Shown here: positions 33,185 through 43,125 of the stretch, piece after piece
How the letters are laid out: each line of letters begins with the position of its first letter
Numbering within the stretch: position 1 is the stretch's first letter
Source of the DNA: Bdellovibrionales bacterium
Lineage (GTDB): Bacteria > Bdellovibrionota > Bdellovibrionia > Bdellovibrionales > UBA1609
DNA: 48,831 nucleotides
NCBI GenBank assembly: GCA_019695175.1
Contig: JAIBAM010000019.1
Coordinates: forward strand, 1 to 48,831
Direction of reading: 5' to 3'
Notes under the pieces: model-generated
The model's database searches: none
The model's input: only the letters and a program-made list of their open reading frames with translations
What the model was told of the DNA's origin: nothing
Position numbers and translations under genes: made by a program

Positions 33185-35232
33185 AGATCCCCAAACTCTT
33201 TTTGAAGCGATTTGACAATTTTATGAAAGTTATTTTTTTGATTTGTCTTTTGTGTTTGAGCTGGGGTTCGATCGTAAACTTCCCCTGCTTGAAGATAATC
33301 CAAGTGCGATGAAATTTTAATTAAGTAAACCCAGGCTTTACTTTTCCAACCCTTTAGATAATAAGAAACAACAAGATCTCGACTCAAAAATAAATCTTTT
33401 TTATTGTATTTTATGAGCTCCTGAATCAAATCTATGGAATTATCAATTAAATTCCTATTCTGCAAAACTTGAACGACCGCAGGTGCTGTAGAAAGTTGAT
33501 AGATTGTTTTTTGTTGACGCCACTCTGCGAGAAATTTTTGTACTTCAAATGGGGTAGAAGACATCTGCATCAAACGCAATAAAATATCTGCCTTAAAAAT
33601 CTCAGTCGTATTTTCGTCCTTTAATATCTTCAATAATTTTCTTTTTGCATTTTGGAGGTTGCCCTGTGATCCTTCTGCGAGAGCCTCATAATAATGATTG
33701 TAAATTTTGCTATGAACGTTCTTTTTCAAACCCAAGTAATATTGTGGAGAAGCCATTTGATCACAAGATTCGTTTATTTTTGAAAGAGCTAAGATCGCAT
33801 ACGGATCTTCAAGGTTATACGGCTCATTTTCAAAACCTGAACTATCTTCGCTCCGAACAATTTGCTCTAACTGCTGGCAGCTCGGGGATAATTTTTTGTG
33901 CCCACAGGTGTGGGTCAATTCATCGTAACACATCCAACCCGCCAATTGAGTTTTTGTTTCTTGATTGAGCATCTCATAAGCTGATTGAGCCACCCACTGG
34001 GCTGATTCAATTTGACTGGATCTCCATAGAGCTCGAACCCTTTCAGGAATCAAAAAGTGAGCCAGCTCACCGACTCCACTAAGTGATGACATAGCGACTA
34101 GAGCTTCTTCAAACTGGGCCCGTTTCATATGAAGTCTCACTTTCCAAACCAAAGTGTAACGAGATAAAGGCCATTTTATTTGAGAAAAAATCTTTTCCAC
34201 TTCTGTCCACTCCTCATTGGACCAATGTTCAATAATTTCTGCCATTTGACAGGATTCGGAGTTTTCGTCTGTTTCACAAACTTTTTTCAAATATTCATTG
34301 GATGAATCAGGTTCTTCAGAAAGAGCAAAGGCTTTTGCTAAATATCCTAGAGCCGCTGTTTGGGAATTGATCTTTGGGTCCTCAATAAAGAGAGCTTCGG
34401 CCTCCTTAAGCAAACATTTTTGCTCCAGTTGACCGGCAGCAAAAATTTCCATAGCTAAAAGCAATCGTTCGGACTGATTTTTTAAATTTTTATCTTTTGC
34501 TATTTCCGAAATGTCTTCACAAAGAAGGGTATTTTTTTTTGCATCTGAAAAAATAAAAGAACGATCATTCATTACCATAAATCCGAGAGTATCCCCTACT
34601 AAAGAAAAAAATAAGATTCCTGTAATAGATATTATCGCCAAATAAAGCCCTCGAACCAAAGAAGATTCATTTCGATTCGGTGAAGAAATATTATTTGGTC
34701 TTTGAGACAAAACTAAAGTGTCAGAAATAAGATCATGAAGCGTTCTTCTTTCAGGATTTGAAAACAAGGCTATCCACGGTAATCCAAATAAAAAACACTC
34801 AAAAATTTGTACAAAGGCTCGTGTGCAAGCGGAGAAAAACTTTGGCGGTTTAAGAGTCCATAAATCGACGACACGTAAATTGAATAGCTTCATACCGGGA
34901 GTGGCGCCCCAAATATAAATAAAAAAAATATAATAAATGAATATAATGGAAAGTAAAATTAATAATGAAAATAATAAAGCTTGAGTCAACGAGCTCGGTA
35001 TTTCAAAAAGAATCGCCTGTGTCATATTTCTCTTAAGCGGGGCTATCATCAATAACGAAAGTGGAGATAAAATCAGCAAAGAATCTGTCACGCCTGCGGC
35101 AATCCGATCCAAGGGCGACGCTCGGTGGGTTTCAATAAGACTCCGACATCCAAGTTCTTGATCTGAAAAACAAGACATGGAGTGAGTTTTTTTATAGGAC
35201 CTACTTGAGAAGGACGGATTTTCAATAACCAT
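33181..35232 (-). CDS. RDD-domain membrane protein with long TPR-like C-terminus
   Basis: The 683-residue protein begins with an RDD domain (RASPLDRIAAGVTDSLLIL, later the GATPGMKLFNLRVVD and RRTLHDLISDTLV segments) with several membrane helices to about residue 220. The remaining 450 residues are soluble helical repeats of TPR/Sel1 type (LEQKCLLKEAEALF, EKIFSQIKWPL and others). RDD proteins are often transporters or membrane anchors. An alternative start at 35178 drops 18 residues. It overlaps the rhomboid gene. The function of the fusion is unknown. Confidence 0.8.
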   Translation of the reverse strand: MVIENPSFSSRSYKKTHSMSCFSDQELGCRSLIETHRASPLDRIAAGVTDSLLILSPLSLLMIAPLKRNMTQAILFEIPSSLTQALLFSLLILLSIIFIYYIFFIYIWGATPGMKLFNLRVVDLWTLKPPKFFSACTRAFVQIFECFLFGLPWIALFSNPERRTLHDLISDTLVLSQRPNNISSPNRNESSLVRGLYLAIISITGILFFSLVGDTLGFMVMNDRSFIFSDAKKNTLLCEDISEIAKDKNLKNQSERLLLAMEIFAAGQLEQKCLLKEAEALFIEDPKINSQTAALGYLAKAFALSEEPDSSNEYLKKVCETDENSESCQMAEIIEHWSNEEWTEVEKIFSQIKWPLSRYTLVWKVRLHMKRAQFEEALVAMSSLSGVGELAHFLIPERVRALWRSSQIESAQWVAQSAYEMLNQETKTQLAGWMCYDELTHTCGHKKLSPSCQQLEQIVRSEDSSGFENEPYNLEDPYAILALSKINESCDQMASPQYYLGLKKNVHSKIYNHYYEALAEGSQGNLQNAKRKLLKILKDENTTEIFKADILLRLMQMSSTPFEVQKFLAEWRQQKTIYQLSTAPAVVQVLQNRNLIDNSIDLIQELIKYNKKDLFLSRDLVVSYYLKGWKSKAWVYLIKISSHLDYLQAGEVYDRTPAQTQKTNQKNNFHKIVKSLQKEFGDL

Positions 35233-35306
35233 ACAAGGTTATCGGCAAAATAAAGACTCAACCCAAGACGAGTGAATCGCTTGTTGAGAACTAAAACTAA
35301 CAATAA

Positions 35307-36083
35307 CTATTTGATAATTTTAAGTGAAATCAATCGACCTTTATCATCATTAATGACTTCCACCTGACCCAGACTTAAGTCTTTAGGATCTAAAAGAGTG
35401 TAATAGGACAATTGATTTAATGTTGTACTTTGCGATGGCAAAAGTTTTAAATGATGAAACCCTCTAGGTAACATAGATTTATTCTTCATTAAAAACTGAT
35501 CTACATCACCCAATGTCACCAGTTCTTGGTCAAGTTCTTCTCCTCTTTTCATTGTAAGAGAACCTTTTGTATGATTAATTTCTTTTAGAAGACCTTGATC
35601 AACAATAACAGAATACATTCCATTCAATTGGGAAAAACGCAATTCATCTTCGGCATTTGGTTTTTGTCCTACACGAAGGCTTGCGCTCATAAGTTCATTT
35701 TTATCCCAAGAAGCCAAAGAGTGTGATACTTTGTTTTCCCATTGATTATTTCGTTCTTGCCAGTTGATCTGAGAGTCAGAAACACTTGCGAGATCTCGTT
35801 TTGATCCCATGGAAGAGAAACGATTTTTCTGAGATACCTTTTCTTGAAACCAAAAGTTTCCAAATCCCGTTACAAAAAGAATTGAGACTATGACACTTCC
35901 CTTTATTAAAACATTTTTTTTATTTACACTTACTGAACCCAAACTTTCGTCGGTAATAGTTATATCCGGGTTTGCTTCAGATTTTTTTATGTTATGTAAA
36001 GTGGGGGTCGGCGTTTTGATTTTTTGAGGAAAGTGGATGACATTATTCAATTCAGTCTCAATATTTTTTTTTTGTGCAGCCAT
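35307..36083 (-). CDS. Single-pass membrane protein of unknown function
   Basis: The 258-residue protein starts at ATG 36083 after GAGAGGGG. It has a short cytoplasmic part with basic residues, one membrane segment at about 59-75 (VLIKGSVIVSILFVTGFGNFW) and an outside domain of about 180 residues without cysteines. No family is recognised. It lies upstream of the RDD/TPR-rhomboid pair and may be part of that operon. Confidence 0.65.
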   Translation of the reverse strand: MAAQKKNIETELNNVIHFPQKIKTPTPTLHNIKKSEANPDITITDESLGSVSVNKKNVLIKGSVIVSILFVTGFGNFWFQEKVSQKNRFSSMGSKRDLASVSDSQINWQERNNQWENKVSHSLASWDKNELMSASLRVGQKPNAEDELRFSQLNGMYSVIVDQGLLKEINHTKGSLTMKRGEELDQELVTLGDVDQFLMKNKSMLPRGFHHLKLLPSQSTTLNQLSYYTLLDPKDLSLGQVEVINDDKGRLISLKIIK

Positions 36084-36449
36084 GTGTTTCCCCTCTCTGT
36101 ATACCCTAAGATTTATTTACCGACTTAAACCTACAAATAAGTCAACCAGGTGGTTTAAATGTTGTTTTATATTTTAAATCCTTCAAATTAATTATCTTGC
36201 CAAGATCGTGCCGAACCGTTCTGCTTCCTATTTTTTTAAACTGTAAACTCTTCTGACACGTGATTAACAAAAATTGCCACATGGTGATTTAATGTCTCAA
36301 TATGAGACTAAATTCCTTCGCCCTTAGAGTTTGTTCGCAAATGCTAACAGTTGCTAACGCAGCATCTCCAAACAGAATCTTAGATAGTGGCTTGCCCTTT
36401 TTCTTCTTTTAAAGAAAACTAAATAAATATAATCTCAAGAAAGAGCTGT
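36084..36449. promoter_or_regulatory. Divergent intergenic region with possible regulatory repeats
   Basis: The 366-bp gap holds GTCTCA-ATA-TGAGAC (inverted repeat, 36293-36307), a TGCTAAC direct repeat (36342 and 36353 area), and a TATAAT at 36428-36433 close to the + strand gene. These are plausible operator or promoter parts for the divergent genes, but none is strong enough to name. Confidence 0.35.
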
Positions 36450-36917
36450 ATGAAGTATCGGCAAGATTCGTTTATCTTTTTATCAAAACAGAATATTTTT
36501 ATGATGAGATCATATTTTTTTCTTAGTAGAAATTATACCTTAGTATTATTTCTACTGACTTTTTTAAAATTCCCCTTCTGTTTTGCCAACCCATTGTTAG
36601 AAAGGAATAAAACCGTTGAAGTAAATAAAAAAAACCAGACGTCAGAGTTAAGTTTTGAGGAACTTAAAGTACAATACTTACGCCAGTATGCTTGGCCCTC
36701 ACGTAATAAAGAAAGAAATGAAGTTTTTTTTATAAGTCGGGAAAAATCCACTTCATCCCCTGGGGCGTCGCCACCAACCTCAGTCCAGCCCAGCCAGAAT
36801 CTTGCACCTACCATGACTCATCCAGGAACCTCAACAGGAGGTTCCTCTCCGCCAGCTCCCATTCCATCACCTCCCCCTCAACAAATAAATCTTGATAATC
36901 AAGAGGAGGGAAACTAA
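36450..36917 (+). CDS. Exported protein with Pro/Ser-rich C-terminus
   Basis: The 155-residue protein has a signal sequence at about residues 18-47 ending in FCFANPLL. The first 17 residues are unusual for a signal peptide, so the ATG at 36501 (MMRSYFF) may be the true start, but AAGAAAGAG lies before 36450. The C-terminal 60 residues are low complexity (PPAPIPSPPPQQ). It ends three bases before the TPR gene. Function unknown. Confidence 0.6.
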   Translation: MKYRQDSFIFLSKQNIFMMRSYFFLSRNYTLVLFLLTFLKFPFCFANPLLERNKTVEVNKKNQTSELSFEELKVQYLRQYAWPSRNKERNEVFFISREKSTSSPGASPPTSVQPSQNLAPTMTHPGTSTGGSSPPAPIPSPPPQQINLDNQEEGN

Positions 36918-36920
36918 GTA

Positions 36921-38057
36921 ATGAGTACAATTAAAAAAGTTCTCTTGAATTTAAATTTTAAAAAATCCCCAATCTGTATATTATTTTTTTTAACTTTCCT
37001 ATTTCACCTTATCAACCCGCTCACTCAAGCTGAAGATGTCACTGATGATTTTTCCACAGAAAACCAGAATTGGAATGAAAAAAATCAAGAACCATCTCAT
37101 AAAAATCGACAAGAAAAATCTGTTTATGAAAAAAATATTCAAAATTGGAAAAGTGAAAAAAAATGGGATCTTATTATAAGCACCTTAAACCCAAGGACTG
37201 ATGAAATTTCATCCTCTGGGCTCCTAAATCTTACCATGTGCTATATGGAAAAAAAAGATTTTGTAAATGTGATTAGAATTTTAAATTTGCTGAGTGAGAA
37301 AAACCCTAATGACCCCATGGTGCTTTATATGTTAGGGGACGCAAAACTAAAACTCTCTTTGCAAACTAAAGATTTAAAACAAAAAAGAGAACTGGAAAAT
37401 GATGCTTTAGATAAATTTCGTAATTCAATTCGCATAAACAAAAAGTTTCCACTAGCACATCGAGCTTTATTTTATTTTTTACTACGAACCAAAATGAATT
37501 CGGAAGCCATAGAGCAAATACATGAAATGCAAAAGATTTTCGGAAAAAAAGCTGATTTGCAAAGTGATCTCTGTCGTTTATTAACGATTACTGGATTTTT
37601 AGATCAGGCCTTAATTCAATGCCCCACGGCGATTCACTACAATAAGAAAAATGCAGAAAATTATATTTATTTAGCTCAATCCTATTTTTACACCAAAGAA
37701 GTTCAAAAAAGCGAAAGGATACTTGTACAAACAGCTAAAAACTTTCCCAAATCAGAAATCGCTCAATTTAGTGCAGGTCAGTTTTTTTATGTCAAAAATA
37801 ATTTTCCTGTGGCACTTAAGTATTTAAAACAAGCCGTTGCTGTGGAACCCGAATCAGGTCGTTCCCAATTAATTTTTGCCAAAACTCTTTTTGAGACTGG
37901 CTCTTACACAGAGGCCATGGACCATTACTCTAAAGCCTGTCAATCCAATCCACAAAATCAATCTGAATTCTTGGCCGCCGCTGCACGTTTACGTTTAAAA
38001 AGTGAAAATACATTGGCGACCAAATACTCTCAAAGTGCGGTTTCTTTTTGTAAATAA
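36921..38057 (+). CDS. Exported TPR-repeat protein
   Basis: The 378-residue protein starts at ATG 36921 after AGGAGGG. A hydrophobic start ends near LTQAED. From about residue 70 onward there are at least six TPR-like units (LNLTMCYMEKKDFVNVIRIL, LAQSYFYTKEVQKSERIL, AGQFFYVKNNFPVALKYLKQAV, AKTLFETGSYTEAMDHYSKA). It is probably a periplasmic scaffold. It is in an operon with the preceding Pro-rich exported protein. Confidence 0.78.
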   Translation: MSTIKKVLLNLNFKKSPICILFFLTFLFHLINPLTQAEDVTDDFSTENQNWNEKNQEPSHKNRQEKSVYEKNIQNWKSEKKWDLIISTLNPRTDEISSSGLLNLTMCYMEKKDFVNVIRILNLLSEKNPNDPMVLYMLGDAKLKLSLQTKDLKQKRELENDALDKFRNSIRINKKFPLAHRALFYFLLRTKMNSEAIEQIHEMQKIFGKKADLQSDLCRLLTITGFLDQALIQCPTAIHYNKKNAENYIYLAQSYFYTKEVQKSERILVQTAKNFPKSEIAQFSAGQFFYVKNNFPVALKYLKQAVAVEPESGRSQLIFAKTLFETGSYTEAMDHYSKACQSNPQNQSEFLAAAARLRLKSENTLATKYSQSAVSFCK

Positions 38058-38338
38058 AAAAATAATTTTTTTAAAACTAAAAATACATAATTTGATTTTT
38101 TTACATCTAATTGATCAAGATAATTTAAGAATGGTGTCATCCCAGACCCATAAATTCTATAGGAACATTTTGTTCGTGGTTAAAATTTTAAGTGTCGACA
38201 ACCATCGAAGGTTTTGACCTTCAATCAAACTCCAAAAATTCCTGTTACGACAAACACTTCGCTCTTCTCTATAGGTACTAAATAAAATAACAGCTATAGG
38301 TACTAAATAAGATAAAAATTCCCGTAATGAACTCAAAT

Positions 38339-38764
38339 CTAAAAGGTAAAAAGCTGGGCTTGAATCCCAGCTCCCACAAGACTTCCCTTTTCCATATATG
38401 GAGCTAAGGCCCACCTCATAGGCTGAGGTTTCATTTTCCAGGTTTCTCTAGGACTATTGTAAAGCTCAGGCTCTTTAAGGTCCTCATTGGGAACACCGTA
38501 AACAACATACAAACCTAAAAGAATTCCTGTATACAATCCTAAAGATGCACCACGGGCCACCTTGCCAAGATTTTCACCCGGTTGATCTGTAAAAGCTAAT
38601 AAGGCAACTCCCACTAGAGTGCCTGCAAGCACTCCGTAAGTACAACTCATAATAAATTCCCTTGAGCTGGTATCCGTGGTGTTGACTGCGGAAGGTGCTG
38701 CTAGACTTAAGTTGGAAAATAAAAGTGAACCCATTAATGTGGATTTGAAAATGTATTTCATCAT
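38339..38764 (-). CDS. Small exported or membrane protein, Gly-rich
   Basis: The 141-residue protein has a signal-like start (KSTLMGSLLFSNLSLAAPS) and two short hydrophobic, Gly-rich helices (YGVLAGTLVGVALLAF and GASLGLYTGILLGLYVVYG), then a soluble tail. Such small proteins are seen in Bdellovibrio-like genomes but no function is known. The start codon is ATG 38764 or the next ATG. Confidence 0.6.
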   Translation of the reverse strand: MMKYIFKSTLMGSLLFSNLSLAAPSAVNTTDTSSREFIMSCTYGVLAGTLVGVALLAFTDQPGENLGKVARGASLGLYTGILLGLYVVYGVPNEDLKEPELYNSPRETWKMKPQPMRWALAPYMEKGSLVGAGIQAQLFTF

Positions 38765-38853
38765 GTTTATTTATTGACCCCAGATAAATTATATTCTGGC
38801 TTCTTAACCAAGATCAATGTGGTAAGGGACTTTTGGGAAGTCCTGCGTCAGTT

Positions 38854-38887
38854 TCTCTGAAACACAGCATTCTCTGAAACACAGCAT
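38854..38887. repeat. Tandem 17-bp repeat, two copies
   Basis: TCTCTGAAACACAGCAT is repeated head to tail at 38854-38870 and 38871-38887, between a small exported protein gene and yraN. Only two copies; probably a chance slippage product. Confidence 0.6.
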
Positions 38888-38901
38888 TTTTGAACAAGCA
38901 C

Positions 38902-39333
38902 TCAAACAACCTGGTCTGGTATAAATAAAATTTTACCCCCCTGCCTCGGCACGAATGCAAACCAAAGCTCAATATCATGAGCCTTTAAATTGGGAAAATC
39001 CCCTTCTATCAGTAAGTGAAGAGCAAATCGCAATCGATTTAATTGCGCAGGTGAAACACGATATTCAAGCCATACAGGGTTAGAATAGGATTTAACTTCC
39101 ACAACCAGTAAACTGGATTTTTTTTTAAATCGTTCAATAATTGTGGTTTTTTTTCTTAAAATCAAATCCAGTTCAACACCTCCCACGCGATGACGGTGTT
39201 TGATCAAACTCCAACCCTGCTTTTCCAAGTATTCAGCCACCAGCACTTCGCATTGCATCCCCCAATCTTTTTCGCTCGAAATTTTTAAGTTTGCTTTGTC
39301 TTTTGATTGGAGGATCTTATTTTTCTGCCTCAC
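38902..39333 (-). CDS. yraN: YraN/UPF0102 family nuclease-fold protein
   Basis: The protein resembles the UPF0102 family: [20 protein letters not shown] matches the G..GE..A..YL...G motif, [10 protein letters not shown] the GEIDLI strand and [10 protein letters not shown] the VEVK nuclease-like end. The GTG start at 39333 overlaps the rnhB stop by 17 bases and gives 143 residues, close to the family size of 120-130. Longer starts overlap rnhB by 180 bases, and the ATG at 39261 removes the conserved glycine. Usually found near rnhB, as here. Confidence 0.82.
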   Translation of the reverse strand: MRQKNKILQSKDKANLKISSEKDWGMQCEVLVAEYLEKQGWSLIKHRHRVGGVELDLILRKKTTIIERFKKKSSLLVVEVKSYSNPVWLEYRVSPAQLNRLRFALHLLIEGDFPNLKAHDIELWFAFVPRQGGKILFIPDQVV

Positions 39334-39958
39334 AAAACTCTCGGACTCCGGCAAAGGTTCGACGATGGATTGGACAGGGTCCAAACTGGGCAATAGCCGC
39401 CTTATGAGCTGCTGTGGAGTACCCTTTATGTCGGGAAAAACCATATTGTGGAAACTCCAACTCCAATTCTGTGAGAAGCTGATCTCGAGCCACTTTGGCA
39501 ACAATAGAGGCTGCAGCCACCGGCTCTGCCCGCAAGTCCCCCTTAATAAGGGTGGTTTGTGAAAACTGCCCTAATCCAGGAATTTTTTGATTCCCATCGA
39601 CAACAAGATGACCAAAATTTAATGACAAATTGAGAACGGCCCTTTTCATCGCCAACAAGGCTGCTTGTAAAATATTTATTTGTTCAATTTCTTCAACTGA
39701 AGCAAACCCAATACCAACCCTGTGCAGGGCTTTAATTTCCTCGGATAATTCCAACCTCCGAGAAGCGGATAAAAGTTTGGAATCAGTATAGTGAGATCTC
39801 GCAACGCTTTCATTCAAAATCACTGCGGCCGCATAAACGGGACCGGCCAAGCAGCCCCTCCCAACCTCATCAACTCCAATAACAGGCTGGGGGACTAATT
39901 CCTTCCAATTAAATTTTTTTTGCAAAGAATTAAAACTAAGCTTTTTCGGCAGGTTCAC
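39317..39958 (-). CDS. rnhB: Ribonuclease HII
   Basis: The 213-residue enzyme has [20 protein letters not shown] with the metal ligands Asp30 and Glu31, LVVDGNQ for the third acid and a [10 protein letters not shown] motif. It removes single ribonucleotides from DNA and primer RNA. It overlaps rplS by 23 bases and yraN by 17 in the operon. Confidence 0.95.
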   Translation of the reverse strand: MNLPKKLSFNSLQKKFNWKELVPQPVIGVDEVGRGCLAGPVYAAAVILNESVARSHYTDSKLLSASRRLELSEEIKALHRVGIGFASVEEIEQINILQAALLAMKRAVLNLSLNFGHLVVDGNQKIPGLGQFSQTTLIKGDLRAEPVAAASIVAKVARDQLLTELELEFPQYGFSRHKGYSTAAHKAAIAQFGPCPIHRRTFAGVREFCEAEK

Positions 39959-40376
39959 TAGTTGGAGCCGTTTCAGTTACAGCCAACTCATCCGCAGCAC
40001 CTACGCTGTCTGGAGCTGCAACCACTGCAGCCGACAATCTTGCATCAAGACGAGCAGCACGACCTTTGAGGCCACGAAGATAGTAAAGGCGAGATCTTCG
40101 TACTTTTCCACTGGAGATCAACTCCACCCGATCCACCGCAGGAGAATAAAAAGGGAAAGTTCTTTCCACACCCACCCCACTGGCAATTTTTCTTACAGTA
40201 AATGTTCTTCCTGTACCTTGCCCTTGGGTTTTAATAACGACGCCAGAAAAAAGCTGAATCCGTTCTTTTTCACCCTCTTTAACTTTTACGTAAACGCCGA
40301 CAGTGTCACCCGTACGAAATTCTGGGAGATTTTTTTTAGTTTGTCTAGCCATAGTGATGCGACGTACGAGATCCAT
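39936..40376 (-). CDS. rplS: 50S ribosomal protein L19
   Basis: The 146-residue protein has the L19 core [28 protein letters not shown] and the [37 protein letters not shown] end. The N-terminal helix [15 protein letters not shown] supports the start at 40376 (GGAGCAG upstream). The C-terminus carries an extra 30-residue Ala/Pro/Glu tail, longer than in E. coli (about 115). Confidence 0.95.
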   Translation of the reverse strand: MDLVRRITMARQTKKNLPEFRTGDTVGVYVKVKEGEKERIQLFSGVVIKTQGQGTGRTFTVRKIASGVGVERTFPFYSPAVDRVELISSGKVRRSRLYYLRGLKGRAARLDARLSAAVVAAPDSVGAADELAVTETAPTSEPAEKA

Positions 40377-40427
40377 AACTGCTCCATTTCCAGGGAAATC
40401 AGGTTAAAAAAAATAAGACGTAGAGGG

Positions 40428-41033
40428 TTACCACGACCCTAGCAGTCGGTCAAGACAGATACTTACAGCAGATCGCACTGACAAATGTCGATAATCATCC
40501 TTGGAGGCTCCTTTGATCGGGTCTAAAATAGCGTGACACAAAGGAAAAACCTCCTCTCCCAAACCGAAACCCGTACCGAAAACTAACAGAATTGGTTGTT
40601 CATGGTGAAGGTGAATTTTTTCCCTAAGTTTTGGAAACGAAATGTTTTCCAAATCAGTTCTTGGACGAGCCGACGTAGCTACAACAAAGGGAGGTGCAGA
40701 CCATTTTGTTTTTAAAACGACATCTTCAAGAGTTTCTGCCAAATGAACCATGCTCAGAGCGGTTTGACGTTTGGGATTGTACTTGGAGCCAGAACCCACT
40801 CTCCAGTGATCCAGTACTCGGCCCACGAACATAAGCTGCTCTTTCATTTTGTTTACAATAAAGTACCTTTCCACTCCATAAACACGAGAGGCTCTGGCGA
40901 TATCATGTATGTCAAAGTTGGTAACATTGGTGCAAACTGTATTTTTGGCTCGATCCAGAACCGGCCAATGCAAGAGTGCCACATGGATAGGAGCTCGGTT
41001 AGATTCCACATTAAAATTTATAGGTTGTTGCAT
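40428..41033 (-). CDS. SPOUT-type RNA methyltransferase (Methyltrn_RNA_4-like)
   Basis: The 201-residue protein has the SPOUT knot end: LLVFGTGFGLGEEV and a YRHLSVRSAVSICLDRLLG segment, similar to the PF09936 RNA methyltransferase domain often placed between trmD and rplS in Deltaproteobacteria-like genomes. N-terminal residues (HVALLHWPVLDRAKNTV, then FDIHDIARASRVYGV) also fit that family. Uses S-adenosylmethionine; the RNA target is not known from sequence. Confidence 0.85.
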   Translation of the reverse strand: MQQPINFNVESNRAPIHVALLHWPVLDRAKNTVCTNVTNFDIHDIARASRVYGVERYFIVNKMKEQLMFVGRVLDHWRVGSGSKYNPKRQTALSMVHLAETLEDVVLKTKWSAPPFVVATSARPRTDLENISFPKLREKIHLHHEQPILLVFGTGFGLGEEVFPLCHAILDPIKGASKDDYRHLSVRSAVSICLDRLLGSW

Positions 41034-41061
41034 TCTGTGCCATATAGGACTTTTTAGGCTT

Positions 41062-41853
41062 TTATGGCAAGAAAGATTTTAACTTCAAAATCTGTTCCCT
41101 TTGCAACCCCAGAACTTCCAAATCTTGATTGGAAAGCCTCAACACCAACGCTCTATAATTTTCCAATTCGTCGAATCTCAGTCGAAGAAGATCTGGGCGC
41201 AGACAAAGAGTCCGAATGACTCCCACAGCTTTTCGCATTTGTTCGATGCGCAGATGATGCCCGCTCGTTAAAAACTCCGGAACAGTGCCCAAGGTATGTC
41301 CATTGGGTCTAGTAAACAGTGGTGCTTCCAGATAGCCTTGGGAAAAACTTTCCTGTTCGACAGAATTTAAATTACCTAAGACCCCCGGAATATACCTAGC
41401 CAGAGAATCAATCAGTACCATGGCAGCAAGTTCACCTCCACTGAGAACATAATTTCCAATGGAGATCTCTTCTGTGACAAAATGATTGATAAATCTTTGA
41501 TCAATTCCCCCATATCGTCCACAAACAAGAGTTATTGAATCTGAATTTTTAGCATAAGATTTAGCTTTGGCATCTGTCCAAAGTTGACCTTGAGGCGTTA
41601 AATAAATAACCGGTCCCCTTTGTCCTTCAGGAATGGATGAAAAGGCCTTGGTTAAAGGGTCTAAACTCATCACCATACCATCTCCACCTCCAAAGGGCTT
41701 ATCATCCACACTTTTGTGTTTATCCTCTGCAAAATCTCTGGGGTTGAGTGCCTGAATATTTAAAAGACCGCGCAGAAATGCTTGACCTACGACACCTTCT
41801 TGAAAGGAAGAGTTCAACATCTTGGGAAAAAGAGTTAATACATTAATATTCAT
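41062..41853 (-). CDS. trmD: tRNA (guanine-N1)-methyltransferase
   Basis: The 263-residue enzyme has the TrmD blocks VLTLFPKML, KPFGGGDGMVM, LVCGRYGGIDQRF and IGNYVLSGGELAAMVLIDSLAR, with the trefoil knot sequence complete. It methylates G37 of tRNAs, preventing +1 frameshifts. It is in the order rimM-trmD-SPOUT-rplS. Confidence 0.96.
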   Translation of the reverse strand: MNINVLTLFPKMLNSSFQEGVVGQAFLRGLLNIQALNPRDFAEDKHKSVDDKPFGGGDGMVMSLDPLTKAFSSIPEGQRGPVIYLTPQGQLWTDAKAKSYAKNSDSITLVCGRYGGIDQRFINHFVTEEISIGNYVLSGGELAAMVLIDSLARYIPGVLGNLNSVEQESFSQGYLEAPLFTRPNGHTLGTVPEFLTSGHHLRIEQMRKAVGVIRTLCLRPDLLRLRFDELENYRALVLRLSNQDLEVLGLQREQILKLKSFLP

Positions 41854-41890
41854 AAATAATTTGTGTTTGTTTTTCTTGTGTTATTTGTTT

Positions 41891-42415
41891 TTAAGGTACA
41901 AGTCCCGGAGGCAAATCCATATGGAGTGTTTTTTCAGACCAAGAAATTTCCTGGAGAAAATCATCCACCAGAGGTACTTCAAAGTTTTCTTTTGAACCTT
42001 GTATAACTAAGAGATCCTGTGCCCCATTACTCGCAAAATCAATTATTTTTCCCACTTCACCCAAGGTTTTATCTTTCACTGTAAATCCTAGAAGTTGACC
42101 GAGAAATAGCGTTTCGCCTGGTTTCGCAACCACATATTGGGAGGGTATCCAAACTTCATAGCCACGAAAAGCTTCAGATTGATTTCGGTCAGAAACACCT
42201 GCAATAAACACCAAAAGGCCCTCTTTATGGGGACGGTGTTTGGTGACCAAATATCGATGATTTTTTAGATTTTTAGGGAAATCTTCTTTAGGTTTAACAA
42301 AAACAACTTCTTCCAATTGATCCTGCCAATCTGCAGACTTGGCTTTGAGAGACAAAAAGAGCTCACCTTTTAATCCATGAGCTCCTTTAACATGACCTAC
42401 CCGAACCCATTCCAA
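41891..42415 (-). CDS. rimM: 16S rRNA processing protein RimM
   Basis: The 174-residue protein has the RimM start VRVGHVKGAHGLKGELFL and the PRC-barrel part (GQLLGFTVKDKTLGEVGKIIDFASNGAQDLLVI), ending VPLVDDFLQEI. It assists the 30S head with S19. Usual length and place before trmD. Confidence 0.95.
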   Translation of the reverse strand: MEWVRVGHVKGAHGLKGELFLSLKAKSADWQDQLEEVVFVKPKEDFPKNLKNHRYLVTKHRPHKEGLLVFIAGVSDRNQSEAFRGYEVWIPSQYVVAKPGETLFLGQLLGFTVKDKTLGEVGKIIDFASNGAQDLLVIQGSKENFEVPLVDDFLQEISWSEKTLHMDLPPGLVP

Positions 42416-42424
42416 AACGAGTGA

Positions 42425-42670
42425 TTACTCAACGATTTCTAAAACACTGCGCTTTCGTAACTTTGTACTGGCAGCATTCAATATGGTTCGCATGGATCGA
42501 GCTGTACGCCCCTGTTTGCCAATCACTTTGCCCAAGTCCTCCTTGGCCACTTTAAGCTCAACAACAGTTGTTTGCTCCCCAGCAACCTCGTTCACTTCAA
42601 CTTGGTCCGGTTGATCAACCAAAGATTTTGCCATGAACTCAACAAGATCCTTAAGATTAGAGTATTCCAT
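42425..42670 (-). CDS. khpA: KH-domain RNA-binding protein KhpA
   Basis: The protein is about 81 residues from ATG 42670 (GAGG upstream). It has the KH GxxG motif in [13 protein letters not shown] and the family [13 protein letters not shown] start. KhpA usually lies between rpsP and rimM, as here, and regulates translation in some bacteria with KhpB. The upstream in-frame extension to 42739 looks non-coding. Confidence 0.9.
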   Translation of the reverse strand: MEYSNLKDLVEFMAKSLVDQPDQVEVNEVAGEQTTVVELKVAKEDLGKVIGKQGRTARSMRTILNAASTKLRKRSVLEIVE

Positions 42671-42821
42671 TCGTCTATACCTCACTTCGGTGTCCACTTG
42701 TGTTGGTCTACAATTTTGCGAGTTGCTACAAACTCGCAAGTCGGGCCTCTAAAAAACACCTTTTATGGCCTTCTAATTATTTTATCTGATTTTATAATCG
42801 CGACAAGGGCTTGAATAAAGA

Positions 42822-43073
42822 CTAGGCTTTCGCCAACTGAACACGTTTTAACAAAGACCTTACTGTGTCCGAGGGCTGTGCACCTTTTTTGATCCAATCA
42901 TTGGCTTTTTCCATGTCTATATGCAAACCCACCTCTTTACCACTAGGAGATGGATTAAAGTGCCCAATAACCTCTAAACATTTTCCTTTGACCCATCTTC
43001 TATGATCGGCCACCGTGATGCGATAGCGTGGAGAGTGTTTCGCACCAAATCGAGCTAATCGAATGACTACCAT
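42822..43073 (-). CDS. rpsP: 30S ribosomal protein S16
   Basis: The 83-residue protein has the S16 start VVIRLARFGAKHSPRYRITVADHRRWVKG and the WIKKGAQPSDTVRSLL end. ATG 43073 follows AAGGAG. First gene of the ribosome/tRNA-modification operon. Confidence 0.96.
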   Translation of the reverse strand: MVVIRLARFGAKHSPRYRITVADHRRWVKGKCLEVIGHFNPSPSGKEVGLHIDMEKANDWIKKGAQPSDTVRSLLKRVQLAKA

Positions 43074-43125
43074 AGACCTTTAACTCCTTAAATCAACTAG
43101 TTAGTGAAATCTTGTACTTAAAACT

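Noticed and set aside
36428-36433. TATAAT as the promoter of the 36450 gene
   Set aside because: It is only 17 bases from the ATG, leaving almost no leader, and no good -35 box lies at the right distance. Mentioned only as a possible element.
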